Assembly: GCF_001424645.1 (NCBI RefSeq) | Contig: NZ_LMQR01000002.1 | Coordinates: 62,179-126,178 of the forward strand | DNA length: 64,000 nt | Origin: Frigoribacterium sp. Leaf415 | GTDB lineage: Bacteria > Actinomycetota > Actinomycetes > Actinomycetales > Microbacteriaceae | Direction: 5' to 3' | Shown: piece after piece, positions 18,567 through 26,712 of the stretch | Position numbering within the stretch: position 1 is the first letter of the stretch | Layout: each line of letters begins with the position of its first letter | Notes under the pieces: generated by a model | The model's input: only the letters and a program-made list of their open reading frames with translations | Database searches by the model: none | What the model was told of the DNA's origin: nothing | Translations under genes and position numbers: made by a program

Positions 18567-19936
18567 CGCAGTCCCGTCCGCTCGGCGACCGACCGGGGGT
18601 CCCGAGAGAAGACGTCGAGCACGAAGTCGCCCTCGACGTGGTGCGAGACCCGGTGGAGGCGCGGGTCGGCCCCCAGCCGGGCATGGACGTCGTCCGCGCT
18701 CTGCCGGAAATCGCCCTCGGGCTGGGTCCAGTGGCAGGCGACGACGTCGCCGTCGTCGGCCAGGCCGTCGACGATCGAGTCCACGAGCCGTCCGAACGCC
18801 TCGGGGGCGAGGTAGTAGCCGACCTCGCTGAGCACGACGAGGTCGAAGGTGCCCGACGGGTAGTCCGCGGCGGCGTCGGCCTGCTCGACCGTGACGTGCG
18901 GCAGGTTCGCCAGCCGTTCGCGCGCGGCCTGCACGGCGACCGACGACACGTCGAGGGCCAGCAGGCGGTCCGCCGCGGGGGCCAGGTCGCCGGTCAGGAC
19001 GCCGATCGAGCAGCCCACCTCGAGCACGCGGCCGTAGCGCTCACGCGGCAGCGACGCCACCGTGAGGGCGCGCTTGCGGCGCTCGTACCAGCGCGTCGTG
19101 ACCCGCCACGGGTCGGCGCGTCGGGCGTGCGTCCGGTCGAACGTGGCCTCGGTCGCCGGGCCCGACGCCGGCTCGGCCACCACGAACACCTCGCGCCCGC
19201 GGGCGAAGTGCCGCTCGAACACCGGGTGCAGCACGGGGGCGTCCTCGGGCGCGTCCGAGAGTGGTCGTCGTTGCGAGACGTACGCCGCGAGGGCCGAGCG
19301 CTTCGCGGCGTCGGCGACGGCGTCCAGGGACGACAGCCGCAGCGACGGCCAGGGCACGTCGGGGTGGTCGGGCGAACCCCAGTGCCACAGCCAGATCGGG
19401 TACTCGAGCAGCGTCGTGCCGGCCTGGTCCCCCTCGGCCACCAGCTCGGCGGCGATCTCGCCGAGCACGCGGTGGTCCCGGTGGCCGTCCCCGCGCCAAG
19501 GCGCCACGAGCAGGCCACCCGGTCCGGGCAGCAGGGGCCGCAGCCGCTCCGTGATCTCGGCGCGGGCCTCGCGGACCGCCCCGTCCGCGATGCTCCACTG
19601 CACCAGCTCGACGTCGTGACCCAGCAGGTGGACCGCGACCCGCGCCTCCTCGGCCCTCGTCGCGACGAGGTCCTCGGCGCTCGTGCTCGAGCCGGGGTGC
19701 GAGGCGGCGCCGTCGGTGACCACGACGACCGTGACCGGGACGCCGCGGGCGGCCGCGTCGGCGATCAGCCCGCCGGCGCCGAGGGTCTCGTCGTCGGGGT
19801 GGGCGGCCAGCACGACGAGGCGCGACGCCGCGGACGGGTCGACGGCGCCGTCGAGCGGCGGCAGGCCGAGGAGGCGCGGGTCGGCCTCCCAGGTCTCGAC
19901 CGGGGTCCCCGGCGCGCGACCGTCGAAGCTCACCAC
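18563..19936 (-). CDS. PIG-L deacetylase fused to a SAM methyltransferase
   Basis: This 457-aa bifunctional protein has an N-terminal PIG-L domain with the zinc motif AHPDDE (45-50) and a second histidine motif in the GDGHRDHRVLGE segment. Family members remove N-acetyl groups from GlcNAc-type substrates. From about residue 265 a class I methyltransferase begins with YERRKRALTVASLP and the SAM motif VLEVGCSIG, resembling NodS-type enzymes. It overlaps the upstream dehydrogenase by 7 bp and the downstream glycosyltransferase by 4 bp, so the three act together. Confidence 0.87.
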   Translation of the reverse strand: MVSFDGRAPGTPVETWEADPRLLGLPPLDGAVDPSAASRLVVLAAHPDDETLGAGGLIADAAARGVPVTVVVVTDGAASHPGSSTSAEDLVATRAEEARVAVHLLGHDVELVQWSIADGAVREARAEITERLRPLLPGPGGLLVAPWRGDGHRDHRVLGEIAAELVAEGDQAGTTLLEYPIWLWHWGSPDHPDVPWPSLRLSSLDAVADAAKRSALAAYVSQRRPLSDAPEDAPVLHPVFERHFARGREVFVVAEPASGPATEATFDRTHARRADPWRVTTRWYERRKRALTVASLPRERYGRVLEVGCSIGVLTGDLAPAADRLLALDVSSVAVQAARERLANLPHVTVEQADAAADYPSGTFDLVVLSEVGYYLAPEAFGRLVDSIVDGLADDGDVVACHWTQPEGDFRQSADDVHARLGADPRLHRVSHHVEGDFVLDVFSRDPRSVAERTGLR

Positions 19937-21129
19937 GTGGGGAGCCCGTCGCGGACGGCGTCGCGGAGCACCGTCTGACCCAGCGACGCGTCGTCGCGTT
20001 CGCCGTGGTGCTGGCGGAGGTAGAGCTCGAGGTCGGCGACGCGCTTGGCGTGGGCGGCGTCGGTGGCCAGCGGCGCGGGGCCGAGCGCACGGGACGCCCG
20101 GGCCAGCACCTCGTCGCAGGCGTGCGCGACCGTCCCGCGGACGCGCTTGGCGAGCAACCGGCCCGCCTCACCGGTCGCCTCACCGGCGTCGACGAGGTCG
20201 GCGGCCTCGACCAGCGCCCGGCGTGCGTCGGCCAGCCGCGTGTCGACGAGGCCGAGTGCCTGCAGGAGGTGCGGGTCGGCCGGGCGCTCCGGCGCGCGCG
20301 ACGAGGCGGTCACCGCCGCGGCGAGCAGCGTGCGCGCCACCCCGACCGCGCCGCCGTACCAGCACGCCGCGACGCCGATGCCGCCCCACGAGAAGCCGGG
20401 ACGCTCGAGGTACCAGCCGGGAGCACCGACCTCGTGCGCCTCGACGTCGGCGAAGTCGACCGGGCCGGACGGGATCTCGACCAGGCCTCGGGCGTGCCAG
20501 GCGTCGGCGGTGACGGTGACGCCCGGCTGGCGGAGGTCGACCGAGAACAACCGACGCTCGTCGCCGACCCAGGCGGTGACCAGGGCGCCGTCGACCGTGC
20601 CCGCGAGCGAGCACCAGGGCTTCGTGCCCGTCAGCGACCAGGCGCCGGAGGCTCCGGAGGCTCCGGAGCGACGCGTGCCCTCGAGGCGGACGCCGGGGCC
20701 TTCGGCGGCGAACACGCCCCAGGTGAAGGAGTCGTCGGTGCGGGCGCGGGCGGGCAGCGCGGACCCTTCGCCATCGTCCTCGTCCTCGTCGGGCAGGGTC
20801 TCGGGGGACGTCGCGGCGACGTCCTCGGCGTGCTGGTCGAGGATGGCGAGCGCGTCGAGGTGCGGCTCGACGGCTCGCGCCGCACCGAGGTCGTGCGCGG
20901 CGAGCGTGGCCAGGGCCTGCCAGAGGTCGGCCGTCGATCCGAGTCCGGGCAGGGCGCCGTGTCGACCGAGCTCGACCGCGAGGTCGAGGGCCTCGTCGAC
21001 CGTCGGCGCAGCACCGGATCGCAGCCGCTCGACGACGAGAGCGGTGGCGGTCCCGACGACCGGGCCCGCGCCTCCCAGGGTGACCGGGACGACGGTCGCA
21101 GCGGGGCGCGCGGGCGCAGGAGTACTCAT
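19930..21129 (-). CDS. Acyl-CoA dehydrogenase-like flavoprotein
   Basis: This 399-aa protein has the acyl-CoA dehydrogenase layout: helical N-terminal domain, central beta domain with LTGTKPWCSLAGTVDGALVTA, and C-terminal helices with GGIGVAACWYGGAVGVARTLL. The usual catalytic Glu position is hard to place, so it may act on a non-CoA substrate. It is the first gene of an operon with the PIG-L/methyltransferase and glycosyltransferase. The ATG at 21129 has TAGCGT 7 nt upstream, indicating a leaderless transcript; the longer upstream frame was rejected. Confidence 0.75.
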   Translation of the reverse strand: MSTPAPARPAATVVPVTLGGAGPVVGTATALVVERLRSGAAPTVDEALDLAVELGRHGALPGLGSTADLWQALATLAAHDLGAARAVEPHLDALAILDQHAEDVAATSPETLPDEDEDDGEGSALPARARTDDSFTWGVFAAEGPGVRLEGTRRSGASGASGAWSLTGTKPWCSLAGTVDGALVTAWVGDERRLFSVDLRQPGVTVTADAWHARGLVEIPSGPVDFADVEAHEVGAPGWYLERPGFSWGGIGVAACWYGGAVGVARTLLAAAVTASSRAPERPADPHLLQALGLVDTRLADARRALVEAADLVDAGEATGEAGRLLAKRVRGTVAHACDEVLARASRALGPAPLATDAAHAKRVADLELYLRQHHGERDDASLGQTVLRDAVRDGLPTW

Positions 21130-21136
21130 CTTCCCG

Positions 21137-21142
21137 ACGCTA
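21137..21142 (-). promoter_or_regulatory. -10 box of a probable leaderless promoter
   Basis: TAGCGT on the minus strand, 7 nt before the ATG at 21129. Confidence 0.5.
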
Positions 21143-21211
21143 GTCGGTCGACCGGCCTCACGCGGGGCCTCGACACCGACCCGGCGACAGGTGTCGTCGA
21201 CGCGGCAGGAC

Positions 21212-21544
21212 TCAGAACTCGTCGGCGTCCAGGGGGATGCCGTCGGTGGGATCGCTCGTCTGGGGTTCGACGCGCCGCAGCCGGCCGATGCGGCCCCCGA
21301 TGTCGTCGACCAGGTGGTCGTCGTCGATCTCTGCCTCGTCGGTCTGCTCTTCGGAGACGAGCATCTGGCTCGCCGGGCCGAGCAGGATCTGGAACCGCTG
21401 GTGGACGCCACCACGGTCCATGCCCGGCAGGTCGACCATGTCGGACTCGTTCTGCATGGCCAGTGCCCGCGCGTACTCGACGACGGCCGCCGCGATCGCG
21501 TCGCCGGTGACCAGGTACTCGTCGGCGTAGTGGATGCGTTTCAC
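21212..21544 (-). CDS. Conserved-looking small acidic protein, function unknown
   Basis: This 110-aa protein runs from the GTG at 21544 to 21212. It opens with MKRIHYADEYLVTGDAIAAA, then has a helical ALAMQNESDMVDLP segment, FQILLGPASQMLVSEEQ and an acidic C-terminus. A GGGAG ribosome site lies upstream. I do not recognise a named domain. No membrane segment. The next gene on this strand is the acyl-CoA dehydrogenase, whose own leaderless promoter lies in the 82-bp gap. Confidence 0.7.
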   Translation of the reverse strand: MKRIHYADEYLVTGDAIAAAVVEYARALAMQNESDMVDLPGMDRGGVHQRFQILLGPASQMLVSEEQTDEAEIDDDHLVDDIGGRIGRLRRVEPQTSDPTDGIPLDADEF

Positions 21545-21710
21545 CGGTGGATCTCCCTGTAGTCGAGACGACACGTCGTCACCGGTCACGCTACGCCGCA
21601 GGCGTCTGGGAGGGCACCGCACCGGGGGACGCCGGGCCATCCGAGAGCGGGCAGAAGAAAAGCCACCCCGGAACATCTCTGGCGAGAGAGAGAACCGACG
21701 TGGCTTTCCG

Positions 21711-21800
21711 CGGAGCCGGTGGGATTTGAACCCACGGTTCCCACAAAGGGAACTCCACCTTAGCAGGGTGGTGCACTAGGCCGAACTATGCGACGGCTCC
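21711..21800 (-). tRNA. tRNA-Ser, anticodon GCU
   Basis: The minus strand folds as a class II tRNA: acceptor GGAGCCG/CGGCTCC with discriminator G, anticodon stem CACCCTGCTAAGGTG with anticodon GCT, a long variable arm (GAGTTCCCTTTGTGGGAAC) and T-arm GGGTTCAAATCCC. No CCA is encoded. It is 90 nt long. Confidence 0.96.
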
Positions 21801-21948
21801 ATGCGGCTCGCGAGCGAACGCGCAGGGACCAGCATAGCGGCCCGAGGGCCAGATGCCGAAACGGGGCCCGGAGCCGGTCGGACGTCGGACGCAGAGGGGC
21901 GTGGACAGAACCACCCGTGCCCCACCCGCTCTGGGGGGCGTGATCGGC

Positions 21949-21977
21949 TTGTCGGCATTTGTGCCGACACATAGAGT
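21949..21977 (+). promoter_or_regulatory. Plus-strand promoter with operator-like dyad in the spacer
   Basis: TTGTCG (21949-21954), 17 nt, then TAGAGT (21972-21977). The spacer region holds a perfect dyad TGTCGGCA-TTTG-TGCCGACA. No convincing gene follows on this strand, so it may drive a non-coding transcript ending at the hairpin at 22231-22265. Confidence 0.5.
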
Positions 21978-22267
21978 ACCCCTGACGCCGACGACGGCCG
22001 AGGGGCAGTGGCTCGACAGCACGAGCCCGTTCACCCTTGCCGAACACGCCCCCCCGACAGTCGTCGCGTCACGTGCCCCATCATCGAGCGCCGCACCCGA
22101 ACGGCTGCGCCCGAGGGGCTCGCCGCCGGCATCGACGCCGGCCTCCACACCCCCCACGGTGCCGCACCCCTGATCCCGGCATCGCGGGGTTCTCATGCGT
22201 GCCGGTTCGGGCCGCCGCTTGAGGTCACCGGTCGTCCCGGCGAGCTGGTTACTCGCCGGGACGACTT
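21978..22267 (+). ncRNA. Candidate non-coding transcript
   Basis: This is inferred from a promoter at 21949-21977 and a strong hairpin ending at 22265, about 285 nt apart, with no convincing reading frame between them. The overlapping open frames have Arg/Pro/His-rich translations typical of GC-rich shadows. The 480-bp gap 21801-22280 holds nothing else that I can name. Confidence 0.3.
22231..22265. terminator. Strong hairpin terminator after the LCP gene
   Basis: The 14-bp perfect stem GTCGTCCCGGCGAG with a 7-nt loop lies 15 bp beyond the stop of the minus-strand LCP gene; TT follows on the plus strand. It may serve both strands. Confidence 0.75.
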
Positions 22268-22280
22268 CTCAGCCGCGCGC

Positions 22281-23663
22281 CTAGTTCGAACCGAAGGCCA
22301 CCGAGCAGGTCTGGTCGGCCGCCGTCTGACCGGTGAGGCCCTCGATGACCTCGGTCGTCGGCGGCGTGGTCGCCGCTCCCGCGCCCGGGTCGGTGGGGGC
22401 AGCCGTGTCGGCCGGCGCAGCCGTGTCGGCCGGAGCAGCCGTCTCGGCCGGTGCGGCCGGAGCTTGGCTCGCCGCCGTTCCGTCACCCGTGGCGGTGGTC
22501 TCGGAGCCGATGCCGGTGCTGCCCTCGGGGATCGAGAACGGGACATCGTTCTTGATCGCGTCGAAGAGCTGGGTCGCCACGGCCTTGTCGGGCTGCACCT
22601 TGCCCTCGTAGACGCCCGAGCCACCGGTCGTGCCGGGGTACTGGACGAAGTTGACGGAGTCGAGGGGCAGGTCTCGCAGCGCGAGGCCGATCTGCACCAT
22701 GGTGTCGATCTTCGTCAGCTGGTCGGACAGGGTCATGTTGCTGGCCGCGGCACGGGCAAGCGAGTAGAGCTTCGTGGGGTTGCTGAGGGTGTCGGCGCTC
22801 TTCACCGTCCGCAGCAGCGACGAGAGGTAGACCTGCTGGCTGCTGATGCGGCCGAGGTCGGACCCGTCTCCCACGCCGTGGCGGGTGCGCAGGAAGGCCA
22901 GGGCGTCGGCCCCGGACAGCACGGACTCGCCGGCCGGGATGTCGAGACCCGTGTAGCGGTCTTTGATGGGGGTGGCGGCGCAGACCGGCACCCCGCCGAT
23001 GGCGTTCGACATCTCGATGACGCCGTTGAACGAGATCATGCCCGCGAAGGGGATGTCGAGACCGGTCAGGCTCGACACGGTCGAGGCGACGCAGCTCAGC
23101 CCGCCGTACGAGTAGGCCTCGTTGATCGGCCGCGCCGACATCGCCGAGTAGTACCCCGAGCCGTCCTCTTTCGCACACGACGGGATGGGCACGACCATGT
23201 CGCGCGGGATGCTGACGGCCGTCGCGTTGCTGTGGTCGGCCGAGACGTGCAGCAGGATGTTGACGTCGTTCAGGGTGGCGTCACGTTCGCCGAAAGCACC
23301 TTGATCTTGGCTGGCGTCGTTGTCCGTCCCGACGACGAGGATGTTGAATCCGCCCTCGTACTCGCTGATCGACGGAGGCGCGGGCTTGGTGGTCTCGCCC
23401 TGGGCGGCCTGCAGCTGGACCCCCGTGCCGAGGTCGCTGCGCACCTGGTACGCCGCGATCGCGCCGACCGAGGCTCCGCTGACGAGCAGCACGGCCACGG
23501 AGGCGGCGACCACCTTCGTGACGGCCCGCACCGGGCCTCCGCTCTTCAGCCGTCCGTGACGGGCGACTCCCGTCGTCGACGGGGTGGCACGGCGGCCGGA
23601 GGAGGTTCCCTCGGGTCGGGCGGCTCGGCGGCCACGGCCGGATCGGTCGCGAAGGTCGCTCAC
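22281..23663 (-). CDS. LytR-CpsA-Psr (LCP) family cell-wall glycopolymer ligase
   Basis: This 460-aa type II membrane protein has a basic cytoplasmic N-terminus, one membrane helix (about 49-72) and an extracellular LCP domain. Key conserved parts are NDVNILLHV...AVSIPRDMVV and FLRTRHGVGDGSDLGRISSQQ, whose Arg and Asp residues bind the polyprenyl-pyrophosphate substrate. LCP enzymes attach teichoic acid-like or arabinogalactan polymers to peptidoglycan. The C-terminus carries an 18-bp tandem repeat coding PADTAA units, probably a wall-spanning linker. GAGAGGAC upstream acts as ribosome site for the GTG at 23663. Confidence 0.92.
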   Translation of the reverse strand: MSDLRDRSGRGRRAARPEGTSSGRRATPSTTGVARHGRLKSGGPVRAVTKVVAASVAVLLVSGASVGAIAAYQVRSDLGTGVQLQAAQGETTKPAPPSISEYEGGFNILVVGTDNDASQDQGAFGERDATLNDVNILLHVSADHSNATAVSIPRDMVVPIPSCAKEDGSGYYSAMSARPINEAYSYGGLSCVASTVSSLTGLDIPFAGMISFNGVIEMSNAIGGVPVCAATPIKDRYTGLDIPAGESVLSGADALAFLRTRHGVGDGSDLGRISSQQVYLSSLLRTVKSADTLSNPTKLYSLARAAASNMTLSDQLTKIDTMVQIGLALRDLPLDSVNFVQYPGTTGGSGVYEGKVQPDKAVATQLFDAIKNDVPFSIPEGSTGIGSETTATGDGTAASQAPAAPAETAAPADTAAPADTAAPTDPGAGAATTPPTTEVIEGLTGQTAADQTCSVAFGSN

Positions 23664-23804
23664 GCGGTGTCCTCTCGGTCATCGAAGGCACTGGCCGCTC
23701 GCTCGGACTCGAGAGAACTCGTGGATCGAGCGGGCGGACGTGCACCGTTCGGTGTACGGGCAGAAGGAGAGTCTACGCAGACGGCCCTGGGCCGGCGCCT
23801 GGAC

Positions 23805-25001
23805 TCAACCGGCCGCACGGTTCGCGACGAGTTGGACGGCGTACGACGCGAACCACTGACCGGCCGCGGGTCCACCGTTGCACTGCCCGTCGCTCGCTCC
23901 GGCCGTCTTGATCCAGAGCAGGGCGTCGAGCTTCGTCGAACCGTTCTGCACCGAGGGCGCGGCTCCCAGGCCGGCGCCGGGGGCGTTGCACCAGGTGCCC
24001 TTCCAGCCGCGACCGTTGCGTGACGTGTCGATCACGTAGCGCGCGCCTCCTGTCGCCTGCGACACCTTCTCGGCGTACGCCTTCTCGGACTCGACCGGGT
24101 AGTAGTTCGAGACGTTGGTCGCGAAGCCCCGGGCCCGGTCCACGCCCGCGGCCTCGAGGCGTGCGGCCATGGTCTGCGGCGGCACCCAGTTCGAGTTGCC
24201 GGCGTCGATGTACGCCGGGACGCCCGCGTCCGCGAGGGTCGCGACGGCCGAGGCGATGGTGGCCTCGCGCCCACCGGTCTGCTCGGGGCAGTTGCTGATG
24301 AGCGAGAGGGCGTCGGGCTCGACGATCACGGCGACCCGGTGGCCGGCCAGACGGGACGCGACGAGGGCGTTCCACCGCAGGTAGGCCGCGTTGTCGGCGG
24401 AGCCGCCGGCCGAGTGGCTGCCGCAGTCGCGGTTGGGGATGTTGTAGGTGACGAAGACGGGCGTCGTGCCGACCTTCTCGGCGGCGGCGACCGTGCCGTC
24501 GATCTTCTTCACGAGCTGAGCGTCGGTCAGCCAGCTGCCGAGCCAGGTCGCGATCGGCTGCTGCGCGATCGTGCGGGCCGCCGCGGCCTCGGCCGTCCGG
24601 CCCTGTGAGGACAGCGTGGTCGCGGCGCGCGCCGCCTCACCGTTGGGGTCGACGTACAGGCCGCCACGGAACAAGGTCGTGCTCGGTGAGGTGCGGATGG
24701 TCTGCGGCGCGACGGTCGGCGTCACCGTCGGGACCGTCGGAACCGACGACGCGGCGGGGTCCGGCGACCCGGATGTCCCGCGCCCCCCGCGCGAGGTGAA
24801 CGCGGCGATGGCACGCTCGGCCGACTTCGACGAGCGCACGGCCGCGCCGGAGGCATTCGTGGGCGGTGCCGCGACCGAGGTCGACCGGGGCTCGACGGGG
24901 GCGGCGTCCGCTCGCGCAGGAGCGACCGCGAGGCCGGCCGTCAGGGCGACGGCGACGCCGATGACGACGGCGGCGCGCGTCGTCGGGGTCAGGTGGGTCA
25001 T
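23805..25001 (-). CDS. Secreted glycoside hydrolase family 6 (endoglucanase/cellobiohydrolase)
   Basis: The ATG at 25001 gives 398 aa with a signal peptide (about residues 10-33, cleavage near ARADA). A Ser/Thr/Pro linker (about 40-105) precedes the GH6 domain. Catalytic-site blocks are TYNIPNRDC, VIVEPDAL, YIDAGNSNW, VIDTSRNG and LLWIKTAGASDGQC, containing the two conserved Asp residues. GH6 enzymes cleave beta-1,4-glucan with inversion. No cellulose-binding module is seen. The 295-bp upstream gap holds a dyad (CCGGAGGG...CCCTCCGG, about 25025-25050) in the 5' leader but no CebR-type box. Confidence 0.92.
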   Translation of the reverse strand: MTHLTPTTRAAVVIGVAVALTAGLAVAPARADAAPVEPRSTSVAAPPTNASGAAVRSSKSAERAIAAFTSRGGRGTSGSPDPAASSVPTVPTVTPTVAPQTIRTSPSTTLFRGGLYVDPNGEAARAATTLSSQGRTAEAAAARTIAQQPIATWLGSWLTDAQLVKKIDGTVAAAEKVGTTPVFVTYNIPNRDCGSHSAGGSADNAAYLRWNALVASRLAGHRVAVIVEPDALSLISNCPEQTGGREATIASAVATLADAGVPAYIDAGNSNWVPPQTMAARLEAAGVDRARGFATNVSNYYPVESEKAYAEKVSQATGGARYVIDTSRNGRGWKGTWCNAPGAGLGAAPSVQNGSTKLDALLWIKTAGASDGQCNGGPAAGQWFASYAVQLVANRAAG

Positions 25002-25296
25002 GGGTGCGGTCCTGGTGTCGAGGGGCCGGAGGGCGTTCGGCCCCTCCGGGGTGCCTGTCGGTGCGTGGCCGCAGCGGGAGGCTCGAACAGTGCAACACGG
25101 GGTCGTGGCGGCGTTCAGTCCCTGTTCGGGGGGACGGGGCGTTCCACTTCGGGGGGCACGGGAGCGGAAAGGGCCCCCGGCGGTTTCCGACACCACACCC
25201 GGGGCGGTCCCCGCGGCGGCCCTCGCGGCGACCGACCTGGGACACTGGACCGGCGGTCGCGGACGCTCCCGCACGCACCAGGCCCCGGAGGACCAC

Positions 25297-25596
25297 ATGA
25301 ACGGCGAGACCAACCGAGACGCGTGGCGGGACTCGGTCGAGACCTGGCTCAAGGGCGACGAGCGCAACGACGTCTTCGACGGCTACCTCGACTGGTACCG
25401 CGCCCCCGTCATCGAAGACACCGACGACTGGACCCGCGACTTCTACGTGCTCCCCGCGGTCGGGTCGGACGTGCTCCACAAGCACGCGGGCTTCGTCGAC
25501 GGCGACTCCGCCGTCTCGGTCGACGACACGACGTGGCGCGAGCTCAGCACCCTGATCGGTGAGGCCTTCGCCACCTACGCCGCCGCCAAGGCCTAG
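25297..25596 (+). CDS. Unrecognised 99-aa protein
   Basis: This is a soluble 99-aa protein rich in Asp and aromatic residues (DVFDGYLDWYRAPVIEDTDDW, then FYVLPAVGSDVLHKHAGF). I recognise no family. Start ATG 25297 is preceded by CCGGAG at a good distance. The upstream frame is open but Arg/Gly-rich and not protein-like. A GGAGGCGCGG word with a hairpin follows before the convergent tRNA-Ser gene. Confidence 0.65.
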   Translation: MNGETNRDAWRDSVETWLKGDERNDVFDGYLDWYRAPVIEDTDDWTRDFYVLPAVGSDVLHKHAGFVDGDSAVSVDDTTWRELSTLIGEAFATYAAAKA

Positions 25597-25610
25597 CCCC
25601 GTCCACCCCA

Positions 25611-25649
25611 GGAGGCGCGGGTCGCGTCACCTGCGGAACGCGCGACCCG
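25611..25649. repeat. GGAGGCGCGG word with overlapping hairpin
   Basis: GGAGGCGCGG at 25611-25620 runs into CGGGTCGCG, which pairs with CGCGCGACCCG about 12 nt later. It lies between the convergent 99-aa gene and tRNA-Ser(UGA) and may terminate both. Confidence 0.6.
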
Positions 25650-25651
25650 TC

Positions 25652-25739
25652 TGGCGGAGGGCGTGGGATTCGAACCCACGAGACATCTCTGCCCACTTGT
25701 TTTCAAGACAAGCTCCATCGGCCGCTCGGACAGCCCTCC
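25652..25739 (-). tRNA. tRNA-Ser, anticodon UGA, with encoded CCA
   Basis: The minus strand shows acceptor GGAGGGC/GCCCTCC followed by GCCA, anticodon stem ACTTGTTTTCAAGACAAG read on the complement with anticodon TGA, a long class II variable arm and T-arm GGGTTCGAATCCC. Length is 88 nt with CCA. It lies 119 bp downstream of the HAD gene that overlaps serS. Confidence 0.96.
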
Positions 25740-25857
25740 CGGTGGCCTGGTGAGCTACGCCACCACGATGTGGTCACCACGCCAGCTCTAAGCGTGGCGT
25801 CGTGTCCATTTCGTGGCGGGATGCGAGCACCCGGCAACCGGGCCCGAGTCTACCGGC

Positions 25858-26712
25858 TCAGAGCGTCGCGAGCACCTCGGCGAGCCCGTCGTCCAGGTCG
25901 CTCGACGTCTGCTCGTTGGCCACGGCGGCGACGTCGTCGGGCGCCTGGCCCATGGCGACCCCGCGCCCCTCGCCGGCGGCCCAGCGCAGCATGTCGATGT
26001 CGTTGCGCCCGTCACCCGCGGCCAGCACCTGCGACCGCGGCACGTCGAGCCACTGCCGCACGCGCTCGAGGGCGGTCGCCTTCGTGACGCCGTCGGGGGC
26101 GATGTCGAGCCAGGCCGTCCAGCCGACGTTGTAGTTCACGTGCTGCAGGCCCATGCGCTCGACGGCGGTGAGGAAGTCCTCGGTGTCGTGGTCGGGCGAG
26201 ACGACGACGACACGGGTCGCGGGCCGGCCGACGAGGTCGTCGAACCCGACCTTCTCGGCGTTCAGCGCGGCCGCCGCGGCGGGGAACGACCCGCAGTACC
26301 GCAGCAGACCCTCTTGGTCTTCGACGGCGTAGCCGGCCCCGGCGTCGGCCAGGGCCTCGCGGATCGTCGAGAGCACCTGGGTCGGGTCGAACTCTTCCAC
26401 GTGCACGCGGCGGTACCCGGTCGGGGCCGACTCGTCACGACCCAGGGTGATCGCGCCGTTCGCGCAGACGACGTAGTCCGAGACGAGGCCGAGGCGCTCC
26501 ATCACCGGCAGCGTCATCGACACCGACCGCCCGGTCGCGATCATGACCTGGTGACCCTGGTCGTGGAGGCGCGTGATCTCGCCCAGGACGGCCTCGGAGA
26601 TCGTGCCGTCCTCGGGCATGATCGTGCCGTCGACGTCGAGGGCGACGAGCCACCGGTCGGCGGCGGCCACGGGCTCGTCGTCGGGCCGGGGTGCGGCGGC
26701 TGCCTGGCTCAT
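25858..26712 (-). CDS. HAD-superfamily phosphatase, Cof/subfamily IIB type
   Basis: This 284-aa protein has HAD motif [12 protein letters not shown] (25-35), motif II ATGRS, a large C2-type cap, Lys in DGVTKATAL, and motif [14 protein letters not shown]. These are typical of Cof-type phosphatases acting on sugar phosphates, flavin or pyridoxal phosphates. Its ATG overlaps the serS stop by 4 bp (26709-26712), so it is co-translated with serS; a housekeeping or proofreading-related role is possible but unproven. Confidence 0.88.
   Translation of the reverse strand: MSQAAAAPRPDDEPVAAADRWLVALDVDGTIMPEDGTISEAVLGEITRLHDQGHQVMIATGRSVSMTLPVMERLGLVSDYVVCANGAITLGRDESAPTGYRRVHVEEFDPTQVLSTIREALADAGAGYAVEDQEGLLRYCGSFPAAAAALNAEKVGFDDLVGRPATRVVVVSPDHDTEDFLTAVERMGLQHVNYNVGWTAWLDIAPDGVTKATALERVRQWLDVPRSQVLAAGDGRNDIDMLRWAAGEGRGVAMGQAPDDVAAVANEQTSSDLDDGLAEVLATL

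Noticed and set aside
22060..22170. 6C RNA, from two C-rich runs (about 22052 and 22152)
   Set aside because: The flanking bases do not form convincing stems that put the C-runs in hairpin loops.
22008..24023. 671-residue plus-strand frame
   Set aside because: It is antisense to the LCP and GH6 genes, which have clear motifs; its composition is that of a shadow frame.
25002..25296. CebR-type operator before the GH6 cellulase gene
   Set aside because: No TGGGAGCGCTCCCA-like palindrome was found; only a GC-rich leader hairpin is present.
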